From NCBI GenBank assembly GCA_037102815.1, contig BTPP01000002.1:3410001-3474000 (forward strand): 64,000 nucleotides of DNA, read 5' to 3'. The notes below the pieces were generated by a model, which did no database searches, was not told the DNA's origin, and saw only the letters and a list, made by a program, of their open reading frames with translations. Origin of the DNA: Neurospora intermedia. Its lineage: Eukaryota > Ascomycota > Sordariomycetes > Sordariales > Sordariaceae. Position numbers and translations under genes: made by a program. Shown one piece after another: positions 52,831 through 64,000 of this stretch. Within the stretch, counting starts at the first letter, position 1. Every line of letters begins with the position of its first letter.

Positions 52831-55581
52831 TACTGTGTGGAATAGGATTTTATTAGTAGAAAGTTTTTAGGTGTACAATAGTACTACGCTATAGATTGCC
52901 GACCCTAAAAGTTTTCTAATAAGAAAAATTTCCTTTTTTGAAAGTTTTTCGTTGAAATACTATTATTTAAGAGATTTCTAACTCTAAAAGCTTTTTAATA
53001 AAACTATATTTACTTTTTTAAAAGCTTTGCGTTACGATAGCGCTATATATAAACCTTGTAACCCTAATATATTTTTTTAATTAATTGGTACTTTCTTATT
53101 AATTACTTTCCTTTCTAAAGTTGTGTTTAATATTTATATATATTATATAAGTTAGTTCTAGGCTTAAAAGTCTTGTAATAAATAATATATTTATTTATTC
53201 AATTATTATTAGGAGGTACGTAGGTATTGTAGTAGTAACCTACGGCCCGGACTTGGATAGACGCTCGGGAGGGGATATTACTTAGGTATAATTATAGTTA
53301 GAGGTTCCCTACTATAGAGGTAGGTAGTATTTATATTGCCTTTAGGGGAGAAAGCGTTATATTGGATTATTACTTACTATTTAGGTTATTAATTATAGGT
53401 ACGTTAAAAATATAAGGTCGAAGTATTCTTATATATAGGATATTTAGGTCGGGTACTTAGGTAGGTTCCTTTGGTTCTTTGTGTTCTTTATAATTATAGG
53501 TTAAAATTCGTACTTTAAATCTTCTATTCTACTTAGGGATAGGGCGGGGACGTTAGTATATAAATGCTATTATTACCTCTATATTAAAAGTATAAAGCTT
53601 CCGTACTTTATATTACCTCCCTACTATATATATTCCTTTATTAAGACTCTTATATAATAATAATTATAAAAAAAAGAAAGGGAATAAGGGGCGTATAGGA
53701 GTAATAGACTATAATCCGGAACCTATAATAATAAAAGAAGGAAATAATAAAAGTATTGTATAAGATTGAATTATGAAATAATAATTATATATAGAATCTC
53801 TAATTATATTGGACGGTAAATTTTTAGATATTGTATATTCGGAATCGTCCTATAGTTATTCTCTGTATATTGCTATTAAAGTCCTTTGTAACGTTTACGT
53901 TTATATTAGTAGGTGAGAGAGATAGTGAATTCTGGTAGTTTTTTAACGGGGAATTCGAAATTATCCGGCCGATTTTGGATATTATAAGACCGAAAGTTAT
54001 ATTTTATATTCTAATTATAAGTACTATTTATATTATTTAATTTAAATTCTCTAATAGGGTAGCGTTTTAATATTATTCTATCCTTCAAATTATTAGTATT
54101 GCTTATGTTGCTAATACGGTATAACCGCTCTATAATTTTAATTTAGGTTAATTTATTAACCGAAGAAGTATATTTATAATATTCTTATTTAATAATATTA
54201 TAGTAGCGATTGGTCAACTACTTTACTATATTTTCTTCGCCCTTATACTTATAGTAATCGGTCGGGCGGAGAATTTCCTAAATATTATTATTATAATCGT
54301 CGGGGGTATTAAAAGAATTATTTACTTTAATAAAAGTAGTTAGGGGGGAATTGCCGGGAGTATTATGGTTAAAATAATTATTAAGTGTAGAGTTATTGAG
54401 AGAAGTGTTGAAAGTAAGAGGAATATTAGAAGTAAAAGTATTAGTATTATTATAAGGGCGGGAAGTATTAAAGGAAAGAAGAATATTAGTAATAGAAGCC
54501 CTAGCGGGATTGTTACTTCTAAGGGAAGTTTTAGGGATAGGAATAGTACTTCTACCTCTAAAGGTAGGGAAATTGTTTGAAGTATAGCGTTTCTTCCGGT
54601 TTTTATATCTATTATTATTGGAATTAACTTCGCTATTCCAATTAGGTTTATTATTACCGGATATAAATTTATTTTTATTAAATATAGTATTATTATCCGT
54701 ATTGGTTTAATCGATATATTTTATAATTATTTTTATTCTAACTTTATAGGAGGGCGCGAAGGTGGGAATAGGTTGAGGCTATTAAATTTAGGATTATTAT
54801 TAAATTTACTATTTTTTAGGAGGGTAATTATATTTACGTTTGGTTAGGGCGGTAATTATAATAATTTAAACGCTTTACTCTTCTCCGTTGAACGGTTGAA
54901 GCTTTACTATTAGTTTGTAAATAATTGCCTTCGGATTATAATTGTTATTATAGAATATAATAGTATAGTATAGGTATTTAATTTTATTATTTTTTTAGTT
55001 GGCCTAAGTAAGAGTCTTAACGAATTTAACCTTGTAGATTAGAAATTGAGAAAAGCTTTGGGTACTATCGGACTTTAATAGTTTAATTTTAAGTAATAAG
55101 ATATTATTATTATTATTAATTACTTTAAATTTTATTACGGAACGATAGAGTAGACGGGCTATTTCGGGTTATTTAATATAGTAATATTCCTATTTAATTT
55201 TTAATTTACGTTTAAAGTTATTTTTAGATTTATTAGGCGTTCCTATAATAGTATTAACGAAGGAAGTGAATATTAGGCCTTAATTGAAGTTACCGGTTTT
55301 GTATATAGTGTTTAATTGGGTGTTAAACTTCTTATAGAAGTTATTTAAACGGGAATTGTACTAAATATCGTCTATTTCCTTTTCGGTATTTGTAGTTAGA
55401 GTAGCGGTAATTAGAATAATAGTAATTAGAATAGCGACCGTAGAAATAATAATAATTAAAGTAGGAATTAGTAGCGGATTTTTACGAAGTTTATTTCTAT
55501 TTCTTTTAATTAGGTTGGGAAGTGCTATTACGGGTATAATTAATATAGCTTCGTATAGTTTACTTCTATTATCCGTTATTA
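52831..55581. other. RIPed AT-rich region left of element C
   Basis: TpA-rich, with almost no CpA or TpG and with CpG retained. No intact frame. It is probably older repeat sequence into which element C inserted, because it continues after C at 63096. I could not name the original repeat. Confidence 0.5.
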
Positions 55582-55586
55582 TTTTA

Positions 55587-55877
55587 TGTTATGGGACTGG
55601 CGCCCGTCAAGGTATTTGGCTCTAATTGGCCAGACTTAAGTACCAAAACAGCAACCCGTATCGAGATTGCCTAGACGACCCGGGTACCGTACTACAGCGC
55701 CCGAATCTTCTAGAGTATTCCCTAATTACTTTAGGCTACTAGGCAATTAGCGCATAGCTATTTAAGCTCTAATACTCGAGCGACCCGGAGGGTAGCGTTT
55801 TCTCCTTTCTTTCTTCGTAGAACCTTAATATATTATATAAGGCTAGTACTTACGTATCGCTCTACTATCCCCTTATA
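55587..55877 (+). repeat. 5' LTR of element C
   Basis: 291 bp with an intact TGTTATGGGA start and a RIPed CCTTATA end. By eye about 24 sites appear changed in this copy relative to the 3' LTR, mostly C-to-T. The internal sequence directly after it reads TTAGGTTTTAC, a possible RIPed primer-binding site. Confidence 0.88.
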
Positions 55878-58019
55878 TTAGGTTTTACCTTTTTATTAGT
55901 TAATTACTAGAAGGAAGGATTGTTTATAATTAATAGCGTAGTGTATACTAATATTGGAATAGTCTCTTTTTTTATATTGAATAATAATAATAATATTAAT
56001 ATTAATATAGAAGCTTCCTACGATTCTCTAATAATTAGGAGTATTGGAGCTTCTTCCGATATTACCGGCTTATTCGGTACTTTATTCTGAGTGTTCTAAG
56101 TTAGCCTAGAACTATAGAGGAAAGTTAAATCTATTATCCCCTTTTCTATTTATTCCTAATCTACTTTAAAACCCGAATTTACGTACTTTATTAAATAGGA
56201 ACCCTCCGGTAGTAAGGACGGCGGGAAGTTTAAAGCCAATAACAGCAATAATAAAGAGTCTAATAACAATTCTAATAGATTGTACCGACGGAAGCTACTC
56301 GAACTCTTTAAGTAGGATAGTAAGCCTACTACCTTCCTTTTCTATTATAATAAATTAATTAAAACGTACAATATAAATTTTAAAGCCGGTCTACGTACCG
56401 ATCCCGACGCTACGTAGATCGAAATACTTAATATTTTATTAATCGATAAGTAATAACGGTTAGAGGGTTATTAGACCGCCCGTACCCTCTCTAATAATAA
56501 AGACCCGACCGAATTATTTGAATAGATCCGGCAAATTTTTAGTACCTACTATATTTAGAATTACGCCCTTAATAACTTTACTAAAATAAAGTAGAAGGAT
56601 AGCGAATTATTCTTTAAGTTTTTTATTAATTTTAATAATAAGCTTTTAAAAGTTGGTAATTATAATTAGAATAGCTGTACTAAATTCGGATTCCTTCGTT
56701 ATACTATTAATAAGAAGTTTAGTAATTACTTTTTTACTATTGAATTTTCTAACGATTATTTTATTTATATAGAATAATTTTAGAATATTATTTATAAATA
56801 CGAAAAGACTATAGAATTCTAAGCCTTCTATTAGAGTTATTTATAGAATAGTAACCGAAATAATTGGCGGTTTAGAATATACGTCCTTATTACTACCGGC
56901 TCGGGACGTTCTAATTACTAGTATTAAACCTGTAGTTCTTCTTCCGCTCCGTCCTTTAAAATTCGATATAATATTAATAGTAATATCCTTATAAGTACAA
57001 TTAATATTCGTAATATTCGAGGTAAGGGGTCTTCCGCCTAATAGAAGGAACGAACTAAATAAATATCCTAAAAGGAAAGAGAGAAGCGCCGTACTAAAGG
57101 ATAGTATATTTATTATAGTATTACTAGCTATATTATTACTAAATACCTATATTTTCCGGTTATAAACCCCTAAAGTAAGGGAATATGTATTTAAATTATT
57201 TAAGTAGCCCTGCTATTTAACGAAGAGTTTCGAATAATTGAACTCTCAAATTCCGAATTGGATTAGGGAAAAGAGTAGTTTTAATATAAAGTTGGGTATT
57301 AAAACTTACCCTTGAAGTATTAAGTAAAATAAAAGAATTTAAACCCTAAATAGAGATAGGACTAACCTTAATACTAATTATTATTAATTCTACTAATTTA
57401 TTTTATACCCTTATTAATAAAGGTTGCTAATACTATATTATTATTAATAAAAATATTATTCGGGATCTTTAAATCCCTATTATTCCGATCCCAGTTTAGT
57501 AAATCCGAAGTACTATAGTAATTATAAAGGGCACTTCAATCCAAGGTATTATATACTTCCTTACGAAGTTTCAAGGCCGTATTTTACTAATTTATATATA
57601 TATAGTACCCGAGTTCGAATACCCTATTATTTTTGGGAAGCTGTAGCTAATAATTAACTAAATTTATTCAATTCCCTATAAAAAGCGGTTTTAATATAGT
57701 ATTACCTAATTTTAAATAAATTATATTAACAATTTTAAACCTAAGACCCTATTCTTTAAAGAATTTTAGGGAGCGGCGTACGTTTTTACTACTACCTTTA
57801 TCGGTTATATCCACCGTATTAGTAAGACGGAAGGTTGGGCCGCAATAGAAGCCTCTATATTCGTTATTCGGTTAAAGGATATTAAAAAGGTTTTAATACT
57901 TAAAAGAGTTCGGATTAATAAAGAGTTCTAATAAATTATCCCTAAGGATTTCTAAGACTTTATTCCCCTTTTTAGGAAATAGGAAACCGACTATCTTAAC
58001 GAATATAAGCCCGGAATCG

Positions 58020-58700
58020 ATTTAAAAATTAAGTTAAAAAAGGGGCCGGATAGTAGAAACCTCCCGCTTCCCTTCGGCCTACTATATAATATATTTTAAG
58101 AAGAATTTTTAGTATTTAAAAAAACCCTTCGAAATTTAATAAATAAAGGCTTTATCTAAGCTAGTAGTTTAATTATTAGAGTACCCGTCCTTTTTATTCG
58201 GAAACCGGGCGGAGGCCTTCGCTTTTATTATAACTACCGGGCTTTTAATATAATTATTCGAATAAATTAGTATCCCCTACCGCTTATTCGAAAAATATTC
58301 TAGGTATTTAAAGGGATGAAGTAGTTTTCTAAGGTAAATATAGTATAAGCCTTTTATAAAATTCGAATAGTAGAGGGAGAAGAGTATAAAATGGCGTTTC
58401 GGACCTACTATAGCCTATTCGAGTAGTTAATAATCCCCTTTGGATTGTGCGGCGTTTTAGCTACCTTCTAGCAGTATATTAATTAAATATTATAGGAATT
58501 TCTTAATAACTTCTATTTAGTATATATAAATAATATATTTATCTTTATAGACGGATTTTAAGAAGACTATATATAAAAGGTCTATATAGTACTTAAGCGC
58601 CTCCGAAATACTAAACTTCATTTAGACCCGGATAAGTATAAATTTGCTATTAAGAAAATTAAATATTTAAAATTTATTATTTATACTAGTATAAGTATTT
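58020..58700 (+). pseudogene. Reverse transcriptase remnant of element C
   Basis: Readable blocks include FE*LIIPFGLCGVLATF (58418-58465), which corresponds to the conserved FEWLVMPFGLCGAPATF, and YINNIFIF (58523-58546), where the YxDD box has lost its aspartates (N-N). TAG replaces W or Q codons. The enzyme cannot be functional. Confidence 0.8.
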
Positions 58701-59989
58701 AGGTAAACCTCGAGAAAATTAAAATTATTTTAAAATAGGCCGTTCTAATATTATAGAAGGGAGTCTAGAGTTTTTTAGGATTTATAAATTACTACCGGAT
58801 ATTTATTCTAAAATTTATTATAGTAATTGTACTATTTATAGTGTTAACCAGCAAGGGGGTTCTATTTAAATAGTTAGTAATATATAAAGAAGCCTTCTAA
58901 TTATTTAAAATACTATTTATTCGAATATTAATATTAACCGAGTAGGACCCCGAGCGTCCGACCTTCCTTAAGACTGATTATAGCGGTTTTGCGCTTAGAA
59001 ACTACTTTATTTAGGAAGTAAATAATTAGCGGTATATAATAGCGTTCTATTTAAGAAAATTAAAGCCGGCCGAATATAATTACCCTATTTATAATAAAAA
59101 AATATTAATAATTATCGATTATTTGTAGGAGTAGCAAGCCGAATTCTATAGCTATAATAATTTTATTATTCTAATAGACTATTATAATTTAGAATATTTT
59201 ATAACCTAGTAGTATTTCTCCGAACGGTAAGCCCGTTAAGCTAAATACTTTTCTAAATTCTCCTTCGAATTTTAGTACTAGCCGGATAAGGAAGTAGTAA
59301 TCCTGAATATATTATTATAGAGGGATTAGGATCAACCTATTAAAAACGATAGAGAAGTTTAAAACTTTTAATTTATCCCTAAGTCTATTCTGTATAATTA
59401 CGTCCGCGTTTCGGTAATAAGCCTTCGGGGTTTTTAAGCGGCCCGGGGGAAGGGTATAAAAGTTTTCGAAAATCCGGATTTATAATAGTTCTAAAATACT
59501 ATAGTAGGAAGGGACGCTATATATTAGTAAATTTTTAAAATAGTAAAGAACGATGCAAGAGATCTACCCCCCTCTTTTAAATTTAAAATATAGATTACTA
59601 ATTATTTTATTAACGATTTCGGGCGTTTAAAATACTAAGGAAGGCTCTAAATCCCTAAGTATCCGGTAATTACCGAAGCGGAAGCTATAAAATTGTCCGA
59701 CTTTAACTGGGAGTTTAATATCCTCTGTACTTATATTATTTAAATTACGTACGACTCCTAAATATTCGAGTACCCCGGTAGAGAAGGTACTATTATAGTT
59801 TTTATTTATTATTTTTATTAATTACTATTTAGAATTTACGTAAGGTAATTCCTATATAATTATTATATATATAGTTCTATTAAATATTAGAGAGCTTAAA
59901 GGAAGGGGTTGTTTTAATTGATATTGGTATTGGACTAATTTTTCTGAAAAATCCAAATAGATTTTATTACGGATCTTCTGTTAATTAGA

Positions 59990-60270
59990 GGGAATATTTG
60001 CCTATTAATTATTAAGGATTGCCTTAGTAAGAACGTTATATTAGAGTTAATACTATTAATAAACGTTGAAATATATATTAAGAAGTTTATAAATTGCTTT
60101 ATAAAGTATTATAGGTAGCTACGGTCTATAATTAGTAATAAAGGCTCTAATTAGACCGGGCGGTTTTAGAGTAGATTGTACGAACTATTCGGAATTAAAT
60201 AATTTTTTAATACTACCTACTATCCCTAAATTAACGGTAGTTTAGAATAAATAAATTAGGAAGTATAAGT
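59990..60270 (+). pseudogene. Integrase core remnant of element C
   Basis: The plus strand reads LLIIKDCLSKNVILE (60002 onward), then ISNKGSN*TGRF*SRLYELF (near 60129-60190), then STTYYP-like sequence with NGS. These match the Gypsy integrase blocks VDRLSKxxxFE, SDRGSQFTGRFW and HPQTDG, with RIP-type replacements. Confidence 0.75.
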
Positions 60271-62799
60271 CTTCTTAAAGGTATATATTAATTAGGTATA
60301 AAACGATTAGTATAAGTAATATTCGTTAGTATAGTTCGTTATTAATAATTGTATTAATACTTTAATTAGTATATCTCCCTTCTTTACTATTTATAGATTT
60401 AACCCGGAATTAGTAGTTCTAATAATCTCCGAAACTATTAGAGATTCCCAAACCTCCGCCGACGTCCGGGCCTAGCAATTCGTTAAAAAGTTATTACAAA
60501 TTACGGACTTATATTAAACTATAATAACTATAGTAATTTAAGAGTAAGAGAGGTTTATTAACTACTTTCGCTAACTTGCGGAGAGGTTCTAAATAGGAGA
60601 TAAAATATAGTTTAACCTTAAAAATTATATTTTACCGAAATTTAAGAAGAAACTAAATTAGTTATACGTAAAATATACGGTCTTAAAAGTATTTTTACCG
60701 TTAGTAATAGAACTTTCGGGGCTCCTAAATAATATTTATAACGTTTTCTATATTAATTTACTCTAGCGGGCTACTAGAAATCCCTTACCTAGCCAAATCC
60801 TCGCTAATAAATAACCGCCGCCGGTAATTATAAATAGAGAAAAGGAATATTATATAGAAGAGATCCTATATATTAGAGGAACTCTAAATAATAAAATAGT
60901 ATTAATAAAGTAGAAAGGCTATTATAAACCTTTATAATACTTATTTAAAGACTTTTAAAATACTGAAACGTTTGAACTCTTCGAGAGATAGTATAGGAAT
61001 ATTCGAATTAATAATAGATTTATAAATTAATTTATAAAAGAGAAAGTATTAAGGAAAGTATTAATAGAGTAAGAAAAGTAAGTAAAATTAGTACCCGAAG
61101 GTAAAAAGCGCGGCCGCCTACTTAAACCGCCGCTGCCGATAGCCCGCTATATTTAAAAATCTCTAATACCCAACGCTGCTCTAGTATTTAAAAATAATAA
61201 TACTATAGCCGTACTATTATAAGGAGCTTAAATTCTTCTCTTCTTCTTCGGAGGAAAAGTAATCTCTTCTATTAAATTTAAGAACCGAATTACCCTCTTT
61301 AATTACTATTTTTCTTCTAATATATTCCCCTCCTACTATATTATTTCCGTTAATCCTATTAAATCCTCCTCTAATACTTAAATATTTACTACCTCCTCTC
61401 CTAATTTTACTTCCTCCTCCTCTAATTCCCTAATATTTACTACTTCTTCCCTACTAAATAATAGATTTAAATAAATATACAATTCCTCCTCCTTTAGTAA
61501 TACTTTATCCCCCTTTATTATCCTATACTATTCCTCTAACCTTTCTACCCAATTTTTTAATTCCCTAATTAATTCGCTAAAAATAGTACTTACCGTCCCG
61601 GCCGCTACTCCCTCCTAGAAAGTTTAAACTATTTTAAATATTTAAATATTAATTTTAATAATAAGGGTATTTAAATAAATAGCGGCCGTAATAGTAATAT
61701 ATTCGGTATTCCGAATAAACGCTACAATAGTATTTATTAAAGTTTCTAGCCTAGTGAATAATAATAATTATAAAGCTATTAAATTACTTTAATCCGTACG
61801 AAGAGCTTAGTAATTCTCTTCTAGAATTTCTAATTTCTTAAATACTTCGATTAAAGTCGGGGCCGAAGATAAAGGAGCGTCCGGAACCGCAATTAAAAGT
61901 ATTATAGTAATAAAAAGGAGGGTTAGTGGTACTTTATTAATAGAGTAATTGAATATAAAATAAATAATATTATTAAAATTCGAATTAATAATTAAATTAA
62001 AACGAAGGGATTTAAAAATACTTATAGGGTAATATAACCCTCGGTTATTAATTAATTAAAATTATAAGCCGTAATTATTATATACCGGAAGAATTAATAA
62101 AACGGAGTTTTACCGCTTAAGTAGCCCTCCTCTAATTAAAAAGAGTATTATTCCTAAATGGTAGAGGGCTACCGCCGGCAAATAGTAGAGTTCTTTAAAT
62201 ACGTGCAAAGCGTGTAATAATCTTTACCTTTATTAAATATATAAACGTTGGAGTCTTCTAGTATTATATATTAGGAATATTAATTGGCTATAGTATTTTT
62301 AATAGGGCCTTTAGTAAATTTATAATAACCGCCGCCGCTGCCGCCGCTACTACTAGGGGTCTAAGGTACCGGAGAGACCGGCGTAATAGAACTAAAAATA
62401 GGTACTAGAATAATAATAAGCGTAGATTTAAGAGTAAGAGCGGGCGCAAGCGTAGGAGCGGGGGCGGGCTCGGGCATAGGGACGGGCGTAGGTGTAGGGA
62501 CGGGCGCGGGCGTAAGGATGGGCGCGGGCGTAAGAGTAGCTATAGCCGGGCAACGACGAATTAGAATAGTGGGCCGGAGCCTAAAAAGATCTTAATTAGA
62601 ACGGGTATTACAATTAAAGGTTAGTAATAATTATTTAAAGGTATTCTAAGGTAGAATTGAGGGTATACGTATAATATAATTACAATTATTTATTAAAGGA
62701 GTAAGAAGGAGAGTAAAAGTCGTAAAGGGGTAAGATAAGGGTAATATAAATATTAATTATAATACGCAATTATAGTTAGAGGGAGAAGGGGGGGGCTAA

Positions 62800-63090
62800 T
62801 ATTATAGGACTAACGCCCGTCAAAGCATCTAGCTCTAACTAGCCAGACTTAAGTACCAAAACAGCAACCCGCATCGAGACTGCCCAAACGACCCGGGCAC
62901 TGCACTACAGCGCCCGAATCTTCTAGAGTATTCCCTAGCTACCTTAGGCTACTAGGCAGCTAGCGTACGGCTATTTAAACTCTAGCACTCGAGCGACCCA
63001 GAGGGTAGTATTTTCTCCTTTCTTTCTTCGTAGAACCTTAATATACTATATAAGGCCAGCACCTACGTATCGCTCTGCTGTCCCCTTACA
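62800..63090 (+). repeat. 3' LTR of element C
   Basis: 291 bp, start RIPed (TATTATAGGA) and end intact (CCCCTTACA). About 14 sites are changed in this copy, mainly G-to-A. The whole comparison with the 5' LTR shows only transitions and no gaps. Confidence 0.88.
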
Positions 63091-63095
63091 TTTTA

Positions 63096-64000
63096 TTATA
63101 AATATATATAGTAATAGTATTATTTATAAATATATTAAAAAATAAAAAATTAGTAATAGTTTATTAGGGGTATAATTATAAGGTAAAATTAATATAACGT
63201 ACGTATATTTTCTAATATAACGGGAGGTAGGGTATGAAATTAAGAGTGGGAAGTGTATAAAATATTATACTAACGATAAATAAAGATTAATAATATAAAT
63301 ATATAATTATATCGGTAAAAGTAAATATATATATTATATATTACGCGAGTAAAGTTAAGGATGTATAGAAGTATATTAATAATTATTGTAGAAGGATAGG
63401 AGGAGGAGAGAAGGAGTAAAGTTTTTCGGTGTATAGTAGAGGGGGGATTTAGAGAGAGAGGGGGGGGCGGGGGGGGGCGGGAGATTTTATTTAGTTATTA
63501 CTTATAAATTTAAATCAAATTCGCTTTTCGTTAATATAATAGGATAGAAAGTAGAATATCCCAAATCTGTATACGAATAGAGAAAATCCCTAGTTAATTT
63601 AATATAAAATTTATAATTAATTATATTAGTAATTTTAAATATTAATAAGTATTAGAGTAAAAATTACTAATAAATATAATGTAAAAGAGTATAAGGGATA
63701 TTATAGATTAGTAATAATATTATAGAAAGTTTAATTGAGTAGTAGGTAGAAGAGAATTGTATTTGAATAATATTAATATAATAATATAATATATAAATTG
63801 AATTAGTATAATACCTAACTATTAAGGCTAATTACTTTAGTAATATTATTTATTACTTTATAGTTTATTATTTAGTACTATTAAGTAATATAATAATAAT
63901 ATATACTTAGTAGGAAAATAATAAAGGAAAAAAAGAAAACCGGTTATACTTTAATGTTACCCTAATAGTTTATTCTAAATACTAGATAATATAAATAAAG
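63096..64000. other. RIPed AT-rich region right of element C
   Basis: Continues the target of element C. It holds no frame or recognisable element, apart from a G-rich run (GGGGGGGGCGGGGGGGGCGG type) near 63462-63482. Confidence 0.5.

Larger units (their letters stand above)
55587..63090 (+). mobile_element. LTR retrotransposon C (Gypsy type), complete but RIPed
   Basis: The 7,504-bp element has 291-bp LTRs (55587-55877 and 62800-63090) and the perfect duplication TTTTA (55582-55586 and 63091-63095). The LTR ends are TGTTATGGGA...CCCCTTACA. A polypurine tract (GGGAGAAGGGGGGGGGCTAA) precedes the 3' LTR. In plus orientation, gag-like sequence (LRTDPDAT near 56390), reverse transcriptase (58020-58700), an RNase H-like block near 58970 and integrase (about 59990-60270) follow in the Gypsy order. 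All are broken by stop codons that RIP would make. About 1.6 kb with no pol motif (61200-62780) lies between pol and the 3' LTR. Confidence 0.88.

Overview
The window comes from a filamentous ascomycete (Pezizomycotina), probably a Sordariomycete, although the species cannot be named from sequence alone. The evidence is short spliceosomal introns with fungal branch points, intron-bearing eukaryotic tRNA genes, fungal protein families (Esf1, Hce2/Ecp2-like effector, CAP59-type mannosyltransferase, M28 leucine aminopeptidase, CalB-type lipase) and AT-rich flanks with the signature of repeat-induced point mutation (RIP).

Layout: a gene-rich island of ordinary composition (about 12.3-52.8 kb) lies between two AT-rich, RIP-degraded retrotransposon blocks (1-12.3 kb and 52.8-64 kb). 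The left block holds the 3' end of one LTR retrotransposon (A), then a complete minus-strand LTR element (B, 3254-11302, 259-bp LTRs, 5-bp duplication ATTTA). B carries a 577-bp GC-rich, un-RIPed insert bounded by 13-bp direct repeats. The right block holds a complete plus-strand Gypsy-type element (C, 55587-63090, 291-bp LTRs, duplication TTTTA). In B and C the two LTRs differ only by transitions. A, B and C share LTR termini and a polypurine tract, so they are related.

The island carries, in order: a repeat protein built from phase-0 exons; two IFI6/IFI27-like small membrane proteins, the first with a stop at codon 5; a possible 49-residue membrane peptide; ESF1; a degenerate HAD-like protein ending in a SUMO-interaction-like motif; a sedoheptulose/fructose bisphosphatase; a secreted Hce2 effector; a TA-flanked MITE; an AFG1-type mitochondrial ATPase; a DUF1295-type membrane protein; a secreted leucine aminopeptidase; a PLD-like protein; a divergent pair (DUF3632-like and MYND-finger-like) each interrupted by two in-frame TAG codons; tRNA-Ala(CGC), tRNA-Phe(GAA) and tRNA-Arg(UCU), all with introns; a CalB-type lipase; a sulfite-oxidase-type molybdoenzyme; and a CAP59-type glycosyltransferase followed by an unexplained open exon.

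There is no obvious biosynthetic cluster. The genes are a mix of housekeeping functions (ribosome biogenesis, mitochondrial quality control, carbon and sulfur metabolism) and secreted or accessory functions (effector, lipase, aminopeptidase). The most unusual feature is the group of genes whose frames stay open across single stop codons. Each stop is one RIP-type transition away from a sense codon. The choice is between RIP leakage into single-copy genes and stop-codon readthrough.
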